A stretch of DNA of 38,188 nt from an uncultured Bacteriovoracaceae bacterium (GCA_938034385.1 CALHLC010000060.1:1-38188); one strand, 5' to 3'; numbered from the stretch's first letter, positions 1-7,680 are shown. The notes: generated by a model not told the origin, from the sequence alone. A program made the numbers and translations.

Positions 1-500
1 CAGCACCAACGAGTCCAACAGCACCAACGAGTCCAACAGCACCAACGAGTCCAACAGCACCAACGAGTCCAACAGCACCAACGAGTCCAACAGCACCAAC
101 GAGCCCAACAGCACCAACAGCACCAACAGCACCAACAGCACCAACGAGCCCAACAGCACCAACGAGCCCAACAGCACCAACGAGTCCGACAGCACCAACG
201 AGTCCGACAGCACCAACGAGCCCAACAGCACCAACGAGTCCGACTTCACCAACTTCACCGACTTCACCGACTTCACCAACTTCACCGACTTCACCGACTT
301 CACCGACTTCACCGACTTCACCGACTTCACCGACTTCACCAACTTCACCGACTTCACCAACTTCACCGACTTCACCAACTTCACCGACTTCACCAACTTC
401 ACCGACTTCACCAACTTCACCAACTTCACCGACTTCACCGACTTCACCGACTTCACCGACTTCACCAACTTCACCAACTTCACCAACTTCACCAATTTCA
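1..500 (+). repeat. In-frame tandem repeats (18-bp then 9-bp units)
   Basis: Bases 1-243 are degenerate 18-bp units encoding APTSPT, with some PTAPT variants. Bases ~244-500 are 9-bp units encoding SPT that alternate between CCA and CCG for Pro and between ACT and AAC-containing forms. The array continues beyond the left edge. The units keep the frame, so copy number can change without breaking the gene. Confidence 0.9.
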
Positions 501-1538
501 GCTTCCCCTATTCCTGTCGGGCCTTTCCCGCCTGTTGTGTCCCCAATAGGACCAATTACTCCTCCACCTGCAGTTTGTTTAAAAGAAGACACCCTCGTTG
601 AAGTGAATATAGATAGAATAACCCCAGAAAAAAGAACGTTTATTGAGATAACATTTTTTGATGGGAGTAGATTTTTGTTTTTACCAAATTATGAAGTAAA
701 CATTAAAAATCATGGAATGATCAAAATGAGAGATCTTGAAGCTAATGCAAAAAAACAGGTTCAGGGTGGATTGCAAGGAATAAGAAAAGTAATTCTGGAT
801 AAAAGAAAAAGAAATCAGAGTAAAGTTGGAATTCAAACTATTATCCCTGGAGATTTTATTAAGTCATGGAATCATTTTGAAGAGAGAGTAGAGTTTAGAG
901 AAGTGATTTCAACTTTTAAAAAGAAATATGTACCTTACTTATTTGAAATAAAAACGAAATCTGGTAAAGAATTACACGCAACCGCAGATCATATGTTTTA
1001 TTGTTTAACTTCTGGTAGATATTTACGATCTGATAAATTATCAATAGGAACTCATTTAAGAACAAATCGTAGAGAGGTTGATGAGGTCCTTAGTGTTAAA
1101 AAATATAAAACTTTAGAAAATGTATATAACTTAGAAGTTGAAGGTTATTCAAACTATTTTGCTGAAAATGTTTTGTCAGATGGGATGCATCTGAAATTAG
1201 ATTTTTATAAAAAAGTTAATAATTTAATAACTACAAAAAAAATACCAATGACAAGAATGAGACCAGGGTTAACTTTAGGTTTAACGGTGGGAAGTTTTGA
1301 AGTTGCAATGGCTTTTAGTGGGATGTCTGGGACAGGCTCAGCTGGTGGTGGCATGGGAGGTCCTCCTTCTGGAGGAACGACAACGTCTGGATCAACAACG
1401 TCTGGATCAACAACATCTGGATCAACAACATCTGGATCTACGACATCTGGATCTACGACATCCGGATCAACAACAGGAAGTTCAAAAGCAAGTGGGGGAG
1501 GACATACCACTGGCTCAGGTGGTGAAATACAAGAATGA
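1..1538 (+). CDS. Pro/Thr/Ser-repeat protein with Hint (intein-like) domain, 5'-partial
   Basis: The reading frame is open from the window edge, so the N-terminus lies outside. The first ~240 bases encode APTSPT-type hexapeptides, bases ~240-500 encode SPT tripeptides, and a short Pro-rich linker follows. A Hint-type module starts at the Cys codon at 576 (CLKEDTLVEV, like intein block A). It has a block-B-like ATADH motif near 980 and ends with VYNLEVEGYSNYFAENVL near 1180. The usual terminal His-Asn is absent: the sequence reads SDGMHL. A Gly-rich linker and TTSGS pentapeptides (about 1378-1470) complete the C-terminus. Hint domains self-cleave or splice proteins; whether this one is active is unknown. 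The GTG at 537 is not a plausible start, because the repeats upstream are in the same frame. The stop overlaps the next gene (ATGA), so the protein heads an operon with PAP2 and HTTM genes. It is probably secreted or surface-exposed, which is inferred. Confidence 0.8.
   Translation, partial: APTSPTAPTSPTAPTSPTAPTSPTAPTSPTAPTSPTAPTAPTAPTAPTSPTAPTSPTAPTSPTAPTSPTAPTSPTAPTSPTSPTSPTSPTSPTSPTSPTSPTSPTSPTSPTSPTSPTSPTSPTSPTSPTSPTSPTSPTSPTSPTSPTSPTSPTSPTSPTSPTSPISASPIPVGPFPPVVSPIGPITPPPAVCLKEDTLVEVNIDRITPEKRTFIEITFFDGSRFLFLPNYEVNIKNHGMIKMRDLEANAKKQVQGGLQGIRKVILDKRKRNQSKVGIQTIIPGDFIKSWNHFEERVEFREVISTFKKKYVPYLFEIKTKSGKELHATADHMFYCLTSGRYLRSDKLSIGTHLRTNRREVDEVLSVKKYKTLENVYNLEVEGYSNYFAENVLSDGMHLKLDFYKKVNNLITTKKIPMTRMRPGLTLGLTVGSFEVAMAFSGMSGTGSAGGGMGGPPSGGTTTSGSTTSGSTTSGSTTSGSTTSGSTTSGSTTGSSKASGGGHTTGSGGEIQE
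1378..1470 (+). repeat. 15-bp tandem repeat encoding TTSGS
   Basis: About six 15-bp units (aca acg tct gga tca and close variants) encode a Thr-Thr-Ser-Gly-Ser linker on the C-terminal side of the Hint domain. The codons vary at third positions (tca/tct, acg/aca), so the array is old enough to have diverged or is under selection for the protein sequence. Confidence 0.85.
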
Positions 1539-2320
1539 AGCAGAAGCGAAAATTTTTCTATTTGTTAAAAAAGAGAGAGTTGAATATTAGAGACTACTTT
1601 TTTATTTTGTTGGTAATCTCTTGTAGTGTAGATGAAAAAAATTTGAAGTTCTCTACTACTCAAGAGTGGGATCGAGAAATTTTAAAGTTTTCTAAAACTT
1701 CAGAGGTTATAATGCCTTTAGAAAAATGGGAAGAGATTCTCAAAGTAAAACCACCTCCAAGTGAATCAAAAATAATTAAAGAAGAAATAGAGTATCTTTT
1801 GGACTTAGAAAAAAAAAGAACACAATCAGATGTTAAGAAGATCATAGATGAAGTCTTTTTTGTTGCATATGGAAAATATGGGTTACAAAGAGAACCGTTA
1901 ACAAGAAAAAAATATAGATACTTAAAAGAAGTTTTAAATATAGCACATACCGAGTTAGCACGAGTATTAGTTTATTATAAAAAGAAATTTGATAGAGTTA
2001 GACCAAGCTTCTATGACAAACGTTTGAATGTTGCAATTAAAGTGCCTGGCCATCCTAGTTATCCATCAGCTCATGCAGCTCAAGCCTTTATGGTTGCTGA
2101 AGTTTTAGCCTTTGTAAATCCTAAAGGGCGTTCAAGGTATAGGGAATATGCTGAACAAATTAGTTTTCATAGAGAGTTAGCAGGTCTCCATTATCCCTCT
2201 GATTCTAGAGCAGGAAAAATTCTGGGAGTGAATTTTGCTCATGTCTTAATGTATAGTAAACAAATAAAAAACCTTATTGGGAAAACAAAAAAATTAAGAG
2301 AAATGAAAGCCGAAAAATAG
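1535..2320 (+). CDS. PAP2/vanadium haloperoxidase-fold lipoprotein (acid phosphatase-like)
   Basis: This 261-residue protein carries the three active-site motifs of the PAP2 superfamily. They are KX6RP (Lys149 to Arg156-Pro157), PSAH (177-180, the PSGH motif) and RX5HX3D (Arg213, His219, Asp223). Family members remove phosphate from lipids or small molecules, or act as vanadate-dependent haloperoxidases; the substrate here cannot be told. A hydrophobic stretch ending LLVISC with Cys30 looks like a lipobox, although the N-terminus before it is unusually long, so a later start is possible. The start codon overlaps the stop of the Hint gene (ATGA), suggesting translational coupling. The next gene follows after three bases. 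All motif residues are present, so it is probably active in the periplasm or at a membrane face. Confidence 0.8.
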   Translation: MKQKRKFFYLLKKRELNIRDYFFILLVISCSVDEKNLKFSTTQEWDREILKFSKTSEVIMPLEKWEEILKVKPPPSESKIIKEEIEYLLDLEKKRTQSDVKKIIDEVFFVAYGKYGLQREPLTRKKYRYLKEVLNIAHTELARVLVYYKKKFDRVRPSFYDKRLNVAIKVPGHPSYPSAHAAQAFMVAEVLAFVNPKGRSRYREYAEQISFHRELAGLHYPSDSRAGKILGVNFAHVLMYSKQIKNLIGKTKKLREMKAEK

Positions 2321-2323
2321 AGG

Positions 2324-2917
2324 ATGAATAAAAGTCAAAAGATCGTCTTCTACTTTATTACGTTTTTTATAATATTCCCGACATTTGATAAATGTTTTCT
2401 AGATCATGTTACCTGGCATTTCTTTGATCGAAAAAAGGCACATTATACTACATATGATTTTTTTCGAAGACCATTTAATTTCGTGGCAAACAAAATTGGA
2501 AGTAATGTTTTTTGGAAAATGTATTCGCCTGTCGGACGAGTCGCCCGTTCTTTAAAATATTATGGAGTTAAAGGTAAAGAAGTTACTTCTCTTAGTTTCT
2601 CTAATGTAGAAAACATTCAGGAAAAGGGCCTTCTTTGGTCTCAATTTTCTAACAATGCTTTTTCTAAGATTAATAAGCTCGTATTGGATACAACTATAGC
2701 GAAAAATCGAGAATTATTAGGACAGTATTTATGTAATTATGAGCTACAAGAAAATAATATTAAATTTGAAAAAATTGAAGTTTGGCAAGAGAGTGCGAAC
2801 ATACCAGATTTAAAAAATAATAAGAATTGGGATTTCAAGAGTGTTGAAAAAGAGAAGTCGAGAATATTAGAGTTTGATTGTCATGACTTTAAAAAAGTGA
2901 GTCCTTTTAATGCTTGA
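2324..2917 (+). CDS. Membrane-anchored protein, likely partner of the downstream HTTM protein
   Basis: I do not recognise this 197-residue protein as a named family. It has one N-terminal hydrophobic segment (about residues 8-22) and then a soluble, presumably periplasmic domain. The stretches FWKMYSPVGRVARSLKYYG and LGQYLCNYEL resemble, by eye, the 'W-MF-P' and 'RYLC' patterns of proteins often found beside HTTM/gamma-carboxylase-like genes. That resemblance is weak and inferred. It lies three bases after the PAP2 gene and overlaps the HTTM gene by eight bases, so the two are probably translated together and may act as one complex. Confidence 0.6.
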   Translation: MNKSQKIVFYFITFFIIFPTFDKCFLDHVTWHFFDRKKAHYTTYDFFRRPFNFVANKIGSNVFWKMYSPVGRVARSLKYYGVKGKEVTSLSFSNVENIQEKGLLWSQFSNNAFSKINKLVLDTTIAKNRELLGQYLCNYELQENNIKFEKIEVWQESANIPDLKNNKNWDFKSVEKEKSRILEFDCHDFKKVSPFNA

Positions 2918-3710
2918 GAAGAAGGTCCATTTTTCTAATAAATCTTTTTTTAGGTTTAAATGTCTACTTGTAGCAATGATTCTCTTTGTTTATTTGAACA
3001 GGTTTTTGAATTGGGAGTTTTTATATGGACCAGAAGGTTTAGTGGAATCAATTGGTTTTATTCAAGGATTGATGAAATTCAATATTTTAGAAACTAGAAG
3101 CATCATTATTCATTGGTTAATATATTTGATTTCAATATTAAGTTGTATTGGGATTTTTTGTGATAAAACATTTCGACTCTCAATCATTTGGAACTTTTTA
3201 ATGTTTACTTCCATGGCTACTAAACACAGTTTCTCTTGGCTAAGTGAGGATGGAACGTATATTTCTGTTCTCCCTATGCTGCTTTTGATCTCCACTTCAA
3301 AAGAGAGAATAACATTTCATCGTTTTTATATTTTAAAATTTTTATTTTTAACCATTTATGCAAGTGGATTATTTTGGAAGTTTTTCTATGATCCTTATAC
3401 ATACTTATCTGGAGAAGCCGCATATTTTGTTCAACATGAAAGATTTTTTCCTAGGTTTCCAAGTATATTTCTTTTTCAAATCTACGGAGGCATAATATCA
3501 AAAATTGTGACGTGGGGAAGTTTGTTAAGCCAATTTATATATATTTGTTGCTTGGTTTCATCAAATAGAGTGCTAAGAAAAATGGGGTGTTATCTTATCT
3601 TTGGTTTTCATCTCGGAACATTCATTGTTTTAGAAGGAACGGCTCTTTTTGCATTGTCGTTTATACCATTTACTTATTTAGTTTTAAAAGAATATGAGTA
3701 CTCAGACTAA
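2910..3710 (+). CDS. HTTM-domain (vitamin K-dependent carboxylase-like) membrane protein
   Basis: This 266-residue integral membrane protein has about six hydrophobic segments. It shows HTTM-like features: an early RFLNWEFLYGPEGLVES segment, the central KHSFSWLSEDG, and FYDPYTYLSG near a later helix. HTTM proteins are the bacterial relatives of the membrane half of gamma-glutamyl carboxylase; most bacterial members have unknown reactions. It ends the four-gene operon that begins with the Hint protein. The start lies inside the preceding gene. The HTTM assignment is moderate, because it comes from pattern and topology rather than a profile search. Confidence 0.6.
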   Translation: MLEKKVHFSNKSFFRFKCLLVAMILFVYLNRFLNWEFLYGPEGLVESIGFIQGLMKFNILETRSIIIHWLIYLISILSCIGIFCDKTFRLSIIWNFLMFTSMATKHSFSWLSEDGTYISVLPMLLLISTSKERITFHRFYILKFLFLTIYASGLFWKFFYDPYTYLSGEAAYFVQHERFFPRFPSIFLFQIYGGIISKIVTWGSLLSQFIYICCLVSSNRVLRKMGCYLIFGFHLGTFIVLEGTALFALSFIPFTYLVLKEYEYSD

Positions 3711-3845
3711 ATTGGAATTATTAATTTAAAACTCAAATTATGAAGGAGTGAGAAGTACTTGATTTCTCTACTATCTAAATACTTTACGGACAAATAATGA
3801 ATCCCTACTATATGAAGACAAATTTAATTATCAAAGGAGAATAAG

Positions 3846-4313
3846 ATGATTTTTGATTTCGTAAAAAATGCAGGTGAGAAGATGATGAGCTTTTTTAATA
3901 ATGATCATTCAAATGAGCAAAAAGCAGAAAAGATTACTGAATTTGTTGGAAAAATGGGATTTGAAGTAAATAATTTTTCAGTTAAAGTTGATGATGATCA
4001 AGCTCAAGTTTGTGGTGAGGCTTGTGACCAAGCTACCAAAGAGAGAACTATCGTTGCTGTTGGAAATGTTGAAGGAATTGCAAAAGTTGAAGATATGTTA
4101 ACAGTTGCTGCAGTTGAAGAGTCTGTTCCAGCTCCAGTTTTTTATACAGTTAGATCTGGAGATACACTTTCTAAGATTTCTAAGTCTTATTATGGAGATC
4201 CAATGCAATATAATACGATTTTTGAAGCTAATAAGCCTATGCTTGCTGATCCGAATAAAATTTATCCGGGTCAAACTTTGAGAATTCCAGGTGGAAACCC
4301 AACTATCGCATAA
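3846..4313 (+). CDS. kbp: Kbp/YgaU-like BON-LysM protein (potassium-binding)
   Basis: The 155 residues match the layout of E. coli Kbp (YgaU, 149 residues). A short N-terminal helix (MIFDFVKNAGEKM) comes first, then a BON domain at about 20-90 (ITEFVGKMGFEVNNF through IAKVEDMLTV). A LysM domain follows at about 98-150 (YTVRSGDTLSKISKSYYGD, NKIYPGQTLRIP). Kbp binds K+ in the cytoplasm and changes shape on binding. There is no signal peptide, which fits a cytoplasmic protein. A strong Shine-Dalgarno (aaaggagaa) sits just upstream and a hairpin terminator follows the stop, so the gene is probably monocistronic and well expressed. Confidence 0.88.
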   Translation: MIFDFVKNAGEKMMSFFNNDHSNEQKAEKITEFVGKMGFEVNNFSVKVDDDQAQVCGEACDQATKERTIVAVGNVEGIAKVEDMLTVAAVEESVPAPVFYTVRSGDTLSKISKSYYGDPMQYNTIFEANKPMLADPNKIYPGQTLRIPGGNPTIA

Positions 4314-4320
4314 TTTTTGT

Positions 4321-4353
4321 GCCCTTATTTATCACAAATAAGGGCTATTTTTC
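4321..4353 (+). terminator. Rho-independent terminator of the Kbp gene
   Basis: A perfect 10-bp stem (GCCCTTATTT / AAATAAGGGC) with a 5-nt loop is followed by TATTTTTC. It lies eight bases after the stop codon. Confidence 0.85.
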
Positions 4354-4462
4354 ACTCCTTTAAGAGCAATATATTTAAAGAAGCTTATTAATCCTATAAA
4401 AATTACACTCCGCAGCATTTTAATCCTATATTCTGTTACTTTTAAAGAAAAAGGATACAGAT

Positions 4463-5080
4463 ATGAAAAAATCAATTGTTTTATTACTTTTATCTATCGG
4501 TTTTATTTCTTGTTCTAAGAACAGAAATTTACCTTATGATAGTGAAGCTTTTAAAAAGCATGTTGCAGTTCAAAAGTTGAAAGATGCAAAAAAAGAAGAA
4601 GCCGCTAAAGCATTAAAAATAAAAGAAGAAGCAGAGAAGGTAGAAGCTCAAGAGAAGTCTGAAGCTAAAGAAAAAGAATTACTAGCACAAGAAGAAGCTA
4701 AAATTTCTATTCCTTCGCAAGAAGAGACGAAAGAACAGTTTTCTCAAATGATGGATAGCGCTTCAGAAAAAATCGAAGCTACATTATTATCAAATGAAGA
4801 AGTTGTTTCGGACTTACAAGAGATAATGAATAATCAAGCAGAAATTAGTGCAGGAACATTTGATATTGATAAATGTACTCAATCTATAAGACTTGCAGTT
4901 CAGAAAAACTTAAGTGAGAAAATCGATGCCAAAAGTGATGTGAATGTAACAGCTCAAGGGATAAAGACTAAAAAAGATGATACGTTTGTTGGTCCTGTTC
5001 AAGACGATGATGTTGAGTTGAATATTGAAATTGCAGGTAAGAAGTTTAAGTATATTGTTTCTGAATTATTAAATAAATAA
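4463..5080 (+). CDS. Small charged lipoprotein, unknown function
   Basis: This 205-residue protein has a lipoprotein signal (MKKSIVLLLLSIGFISC, Cys17). A long Lys/Glu/Ala-rich segment (about 35-95) is likely to form a coiled coil. The compact C-terminal region contains one Cys (DIDKCTQSIRLAV) and several beta-prone strands. I do not recognise the family. A good Shine-Dalgarno (aaaaagg) precedes the start, and it has its own terminator, so it looks like a single-gene unit. A role as an envelope spacer or structural lipoprotein would fit the shape but is only a guess. Confidence 0.75.
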   Translation: MKKSIVLLLLSIGFISCSKNRNLPYDSEAFKKHVAVQKLKDAKKEEAAKALKIKEEAEKVEAQEKSEAKEKELLAQEEAKISIPSQEETKEQFSQMMDSASEKIEATLLSNEEVVSDLQEIMNNQAEISAGTFDIDKCTQSIRLAVQKNLSEKIDAKSDVNVTAQGIKTKKDDTFVGPVQDDDVELNIEIAGKKFKYIVSELLNK

Positions 5081-5090
5081 GTTGAATTAT

Positions 5091-5131
5091 TGCTCTTTAA
5101 TCATTGAATTGATGATTAAAGAGCAGTTTTC
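5091..5131. terminator. Hairpin terminator between convergent genes
   Basis: A perfect 14-bp stem (TGCTCTTTAATCAT / ATGATTAAAGAGCA, 5091-5104 and 5112-5125) with a 7-nt loop is followed on the plus strand by GTTTTCTC. It lies 10 bases after the lipoprotein stop and 17 bases before the 3' end of the opposing gene. It may serve both strands, but the minus strand lacks a clear T run. Confidence 0.75.
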
Positions 5132-5142
5132 TCACTTATCTA

Positions 5143-5937
5143 CTAGAAATTTACTATTCCATATAGATAAAAGCTGTCATCTCTAGAAGCAAAGGTAAGA
5201 GGTTGTCTCTCTCCTCTCTCATCATATAAATTACTACCATTACTGTGACCTATCATAAGTGTAAAAGTCTTATTGAAATTATAGTAAAGATCTTGGTAGG
5301 TAGCGAAATTATCATCAACTCTTCTACCTGTTGAGTCCCATTGCATTTGAAAACTGAAATATATTTCTAGGTAAAACTTTAAATAAGATAATTCTACCCA
5401 AAACTGATTACTAAGGGCCTGATCAATTGTATTTTGAATTTTAGAGAGAGGATTATCTGGCTCCACTAAAACAGTATTGGCTTTATTAAAGTTACGAGTA
5501 TACATTGGCTTAAAAACAAATGTTGCAGATAGATCACTGTTTCTGATCTTTGGTGTGTAACCAAAAATAGGCGAATAATCTATCCTTGGAATAAACTCTT
5601 TATTGTCTTGAGAACCTTCAGAGAAAGGAAGATATACCCTTAACTCCGACCTAACATTCCATAGATCATTTTTATAAAAATTAAATCGATGTCTTAATCT
5701 AGCATCTGATAAGCTTGATTCATCAGCATCATCAAAATTAAGAGAAGCTCCTAGTCTGGCTTGAAGGTTATGAGTATTTTGTAAATTCCACCCTAGGTAA
5801 TACGTTAAACTTCCATTAGAAGAGTCTCCTAGGATATCATTGCTTTTTTGAGTTAAGCCCAACCAAACTGAATGTGATACCTGTGTATAACCACTAATCG
5901 AAATCAAAAAACAAAACATCAATTTATATAATTTCAC
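5143..5937 (-). CDS. Outer-membrane beta-barrel protein, unknown function
   Basis: This 264-residue protein has an N-terminal signal peptide (cleavage likely near SGYTQ). It shows alternating aromatic/polar strands throughout (LTYYLGWNLQ, FVFKPMYTR, YLKFYLEIYFSFQM) and ends with Phe (YLYGIVNF), the usual signal for outer-membrane insertion by the BAM complex. The start is GTG, chosen because AGGAGG lies five bases upstream (5942-5947 on the minus strand). A late GHSNGSNLYDERG segment superficially recalls the HxSNG active site of phospholipase A (PldA), but its placement and surroundings differ, so I do not assign that enzyme. It is divergent from the methyltransferase gene across about 106 bases. 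Confidence 0.7.
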   Translation of the reverse strand: MKLYKLMFCFLISISGYTQVSHSVWLGLTQKSNDILGDSSNGSLTYYLGWNLQNTHNLQARLGASLNFDDADESSLSDARLRHRFNFYKNDLWNVRSELRVYLPFSEGSQDNKEFIPRIDYSPIFGYTPKIRNSDLSATFVFKPMYTRNFNKANTVLVEPDNPLSKIQNTIDQALSNQFWVELSYLKFYLEIYFSFQMQWDSTGRRVDDNFATYQDLYYNFNKTFTLMIGHSNGSNLYDERGERQPLTFASRDDSFYLYGIVNF

Positions 5938-6043
5938 TATGCCTCCTCGAATTTATAGACTCTTATGATTTTCATCTATTTCTAATTTGTCGTAAAGCAT
6001 AAACTCAATTGAAATACAATCAACTTTAAGGTAGGTCTTAAGT

Positions 6044-6715
6044 GTGAAAACTTTATTAATACTAACCTTTTTAGCTCCAGTTTTGGGGCTGTCTAGAAAG
6101 CCCGTACCAGCTTCTCAGTACGAGCAATTAACTGGAAAGAAGCTAAGCAAAGACAAGAAAGCAAAGTGGGATAAGCTCTATAGTAATTCTAAGTTTGTTT
6201 ACGGGAAGGCTCCTTCAAAATTCTTATCACAAAGCTATCAGTTTATTCCATTTGGATCTTCTGTTTTAGATCTTGGAATGGGAGAGGGAAGGAATGCTGT
6301 TTTTTTAGCTCAAAAAGGTTATCAAGTTACTGGGGTTGATTTAAGTAATATTGCAGTAAAGAAAGCTCAGCTTTTAGCAAAAGAGTTTGGAGTTAAAATT
6401 AAGACTATTGTAGCAAATCTTCAAGATTATGAATTTGCTGAAAACTCTTTTGATTCAATTATATGTTTTTATTGGGTAGATAGAAAAATGTTATCTAGGA
6501 TTCATAAATGGTTAAAGCCTGGAGGAACAATCATCTATGAAGCTTTCACTTTAAGACAGAGAGAGAATCAAAAAAATCCAGATCCACTGTCATATTTTTT
6601 AGAAGAAGCAGAATTATTAACGTTATTTAAGAATTATAAAATTTTAAAATTTGAAGAAGCAGATCATCTAGATGAATTTAGATCTAGTGTTATTGCTAAG
6701 AAAGGGAAGAAGTAG
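6044..6715 (+). CDS. Class I SAM-dependent methyltransferase with apparent signal peptide
   Basis: The 223 residues contain a Rossmann-type methyltransferase core. Motif I is VLDLGMGEGRNAVFLA, the acidic end of beta2 is VTGVDLS, and motif IV/post-I is FDSIICFYWVDR. The TehB-like lead-in (WDKLYSNSKFVYGKAPSKFL) sits before motif I. The GTG start at 6044 has AAGGTAGG eight bases upstream; no Met occurs between it and motif I, so the hydrophobic N-terminus (MKTLLILTFLAPVLGLS) seems genuine. That would export the enzyme or anchor it, which is odd because SAM is cytoplasmic. The stop is followed immediately by the ATG of the QueD-like gene, implying an operon. The substrate is unknown. Confidence 0.8.
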   Translation: MKTLLILTFLAPVLGLSRKPVPASQYEQLTGKKLSKDKKAKWDKLYSNSKFVYGKAPSKFLSQSYQFIPFGSSVLDLGMGEGRNAVFLAQKGYQVTGVDLSNIAVKKAQLLAKEFGVKIKTIVANLQDYEFAENSFDSIICFYWVDRKMLSRIHKWLKPGGTIIYEAFTLRQRENQKNPDPLSYFLEEAELLTLFKNYKILKFEEADHLDEFRSSVIAKKGKK

Positions 6716-7621
6716 ATGAAAATTACCTTATTTTACGATCATGTCACAGTGTTAGATTATGCCTACTTTTCAGAACATCTTGGGCCTGTAGGGCATTCTC
6801 AAGTTGTTGATGTGGAATTTATTGGAAAAACAGATCATGAAGGAATGCTTTATGATTTTTCATTGGCAAAAAAGAAGGTTAAAGAAATTATAGATAGAGA
6901 GTGTGACCATCGATTTGTCGTTCCCAAAGCAATGACAACAATGAAGGACGGACAAGCTCATATTAAAACCTCTTTTGGTTTTGGTGACGAGTCAATTGAA
7001 TATTGGTGTCCTGCTGAAGGAATTTGTGAAATTCCATTTGCTCATGTAAGTGATGCAACCTTAGTAACGCATTTAGAAGAGCTAGTAATGAAGGAGATGC
7101 CTGAAACGGTGAGTGCCATTAAATTAAGCTTAAGGCCTGAGATCTTAGAACCAGAAGCTTCATTTTTTCATTATACACACGGACTAAAAGATCATTATGG
7201 AAATTGCCAACGATTAATTCATGGGCACAGAAGTACTTTAAATGTTTTTAGAAATAGCATTCGTGATTATGAATTAGAAGAAATGCTTGCCAGTGATATT
7301 TTCTCTAGCAATATTCACTTTGTTATGTGGGATAATATCACTAACAAAGAAGAGATCATAAAGTCTGAGGATATGGAATTTCCAGTAGGGAGATTACCAA
7401 ATACTCCTTTTGTTGAAATTGAATATACTTCACAGCAAGGTAAGTTTAGAGCAAAACTTCCTGGAAAGATTTGTTATATAACACCTAAAGAAACTACAGT
7501 TGAAAACTTATCTATACATTTTTGTACCTTAATAAAATCTGAATATGCTCTAGAGAATGAGCAAATAACAGTCAATGCTTTCGAAGGGATAGGAAAAGGC
7601 TCAACTACTACTCTTGTTTAG
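6716..7621 (+). CDS. Duplicated 6-pyruvoyl-tetrahydropterin/QueD-like synthase
   Basis: The protein (301 residues) is about twice the length of QueD/PTPS enzymes and appears to contain two related modules. The first (about 1-140) has GHSQVVDVEF, a DFSLAKKKVKEII helix and CDHRFV, like the DFG-L-K-V and DH-FLN motifs of QueD, but no catalytic Cys. The second (about 150-301) has THGLKDHYGNCQRLIHGH, combining the zinc His residues and the catalytic Cys. It ends near AFEGIGKGSTT, where family members place a substrate-binding Glu. QueD makes 6-carboxytetrahydropterin for queuosine; related enzymes make other pterins. No other queuosine gene is in the window. It starts directly after the methyltransferase stop. 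Confidence 0.75.
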   Translation: MKITLFYDHVTVLDYAYFSEHLGPVGHSQVVDVEFIGKTDHEGMLYDFSLAKKKVKEIIDRECDHRFVVPKAMTTMKDGQAHIKTSFGFGDESIEYWCPAEGICEIPFAHVSDATLVTHLEELVMKEMPETVSAIKLSLRPEILEPEASFFHYTHGLKDHYGNCQRLIHGHRSTLNVFRNSIRDYELEEMLASDIFSSNIHFVMWDNITNKEEIIKSEDMEFPVGRLPNTPFVEIEYTSQQGKFRAKLPGKICYITPKETTVENLSIHFCTLIKSEYALENEQITVNAFEGIGKGSTTTLV

Positions 7622-7633
7622 TATTCTTTGATG

Positions 7634-7668
7634 CTAGGTCTCTTTTCAGCTATGATGAGACCTAGAGG
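7634..7668 (+). promoter_or_regulatory. Leader hairpin touching the helicase ribosome-binding site
   Basis: A 9-bp perfect stem (CTAGGTCTC at 7634-7642, GAGACCTAG at 7657-7665) with a 14-nt loop lies between the QueD-like stop and the helicase ATG. No T run follows, so it is not a typical terminator. The only purine-rich ribosome-binding candidate (AGAGG, 7664-7668) begins inside the right arm. It could tune translation of the helicase. Confidence 0.45.
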
Positions 7669-7680
7669 TACACCGTTGTT

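Noticed and set aside
1-500. CRISPR-like or satellite array
   Set aside because: The units are 9 and 18 bp with no spacers and keep an open reading frame that continues into the Hint domain.
537-539. GTG as start of the Hint protein
   Set aside because: The same frame is open through all the repeats upstream to the window edge, and there is no ribosome-binding site.
1205-1510. Minus-strand frame rich in Val-Asp-Pro
   Set aside because: It is the complement of the TTSGS repeat region of the real gene and has no ribosome-binding site.
5143-5937. Phospholipase A (PldA) assignment
   Set aside because: A GHSNG stretch is present, but it lies near the C-terminus and the other active-site surroundings are absent.
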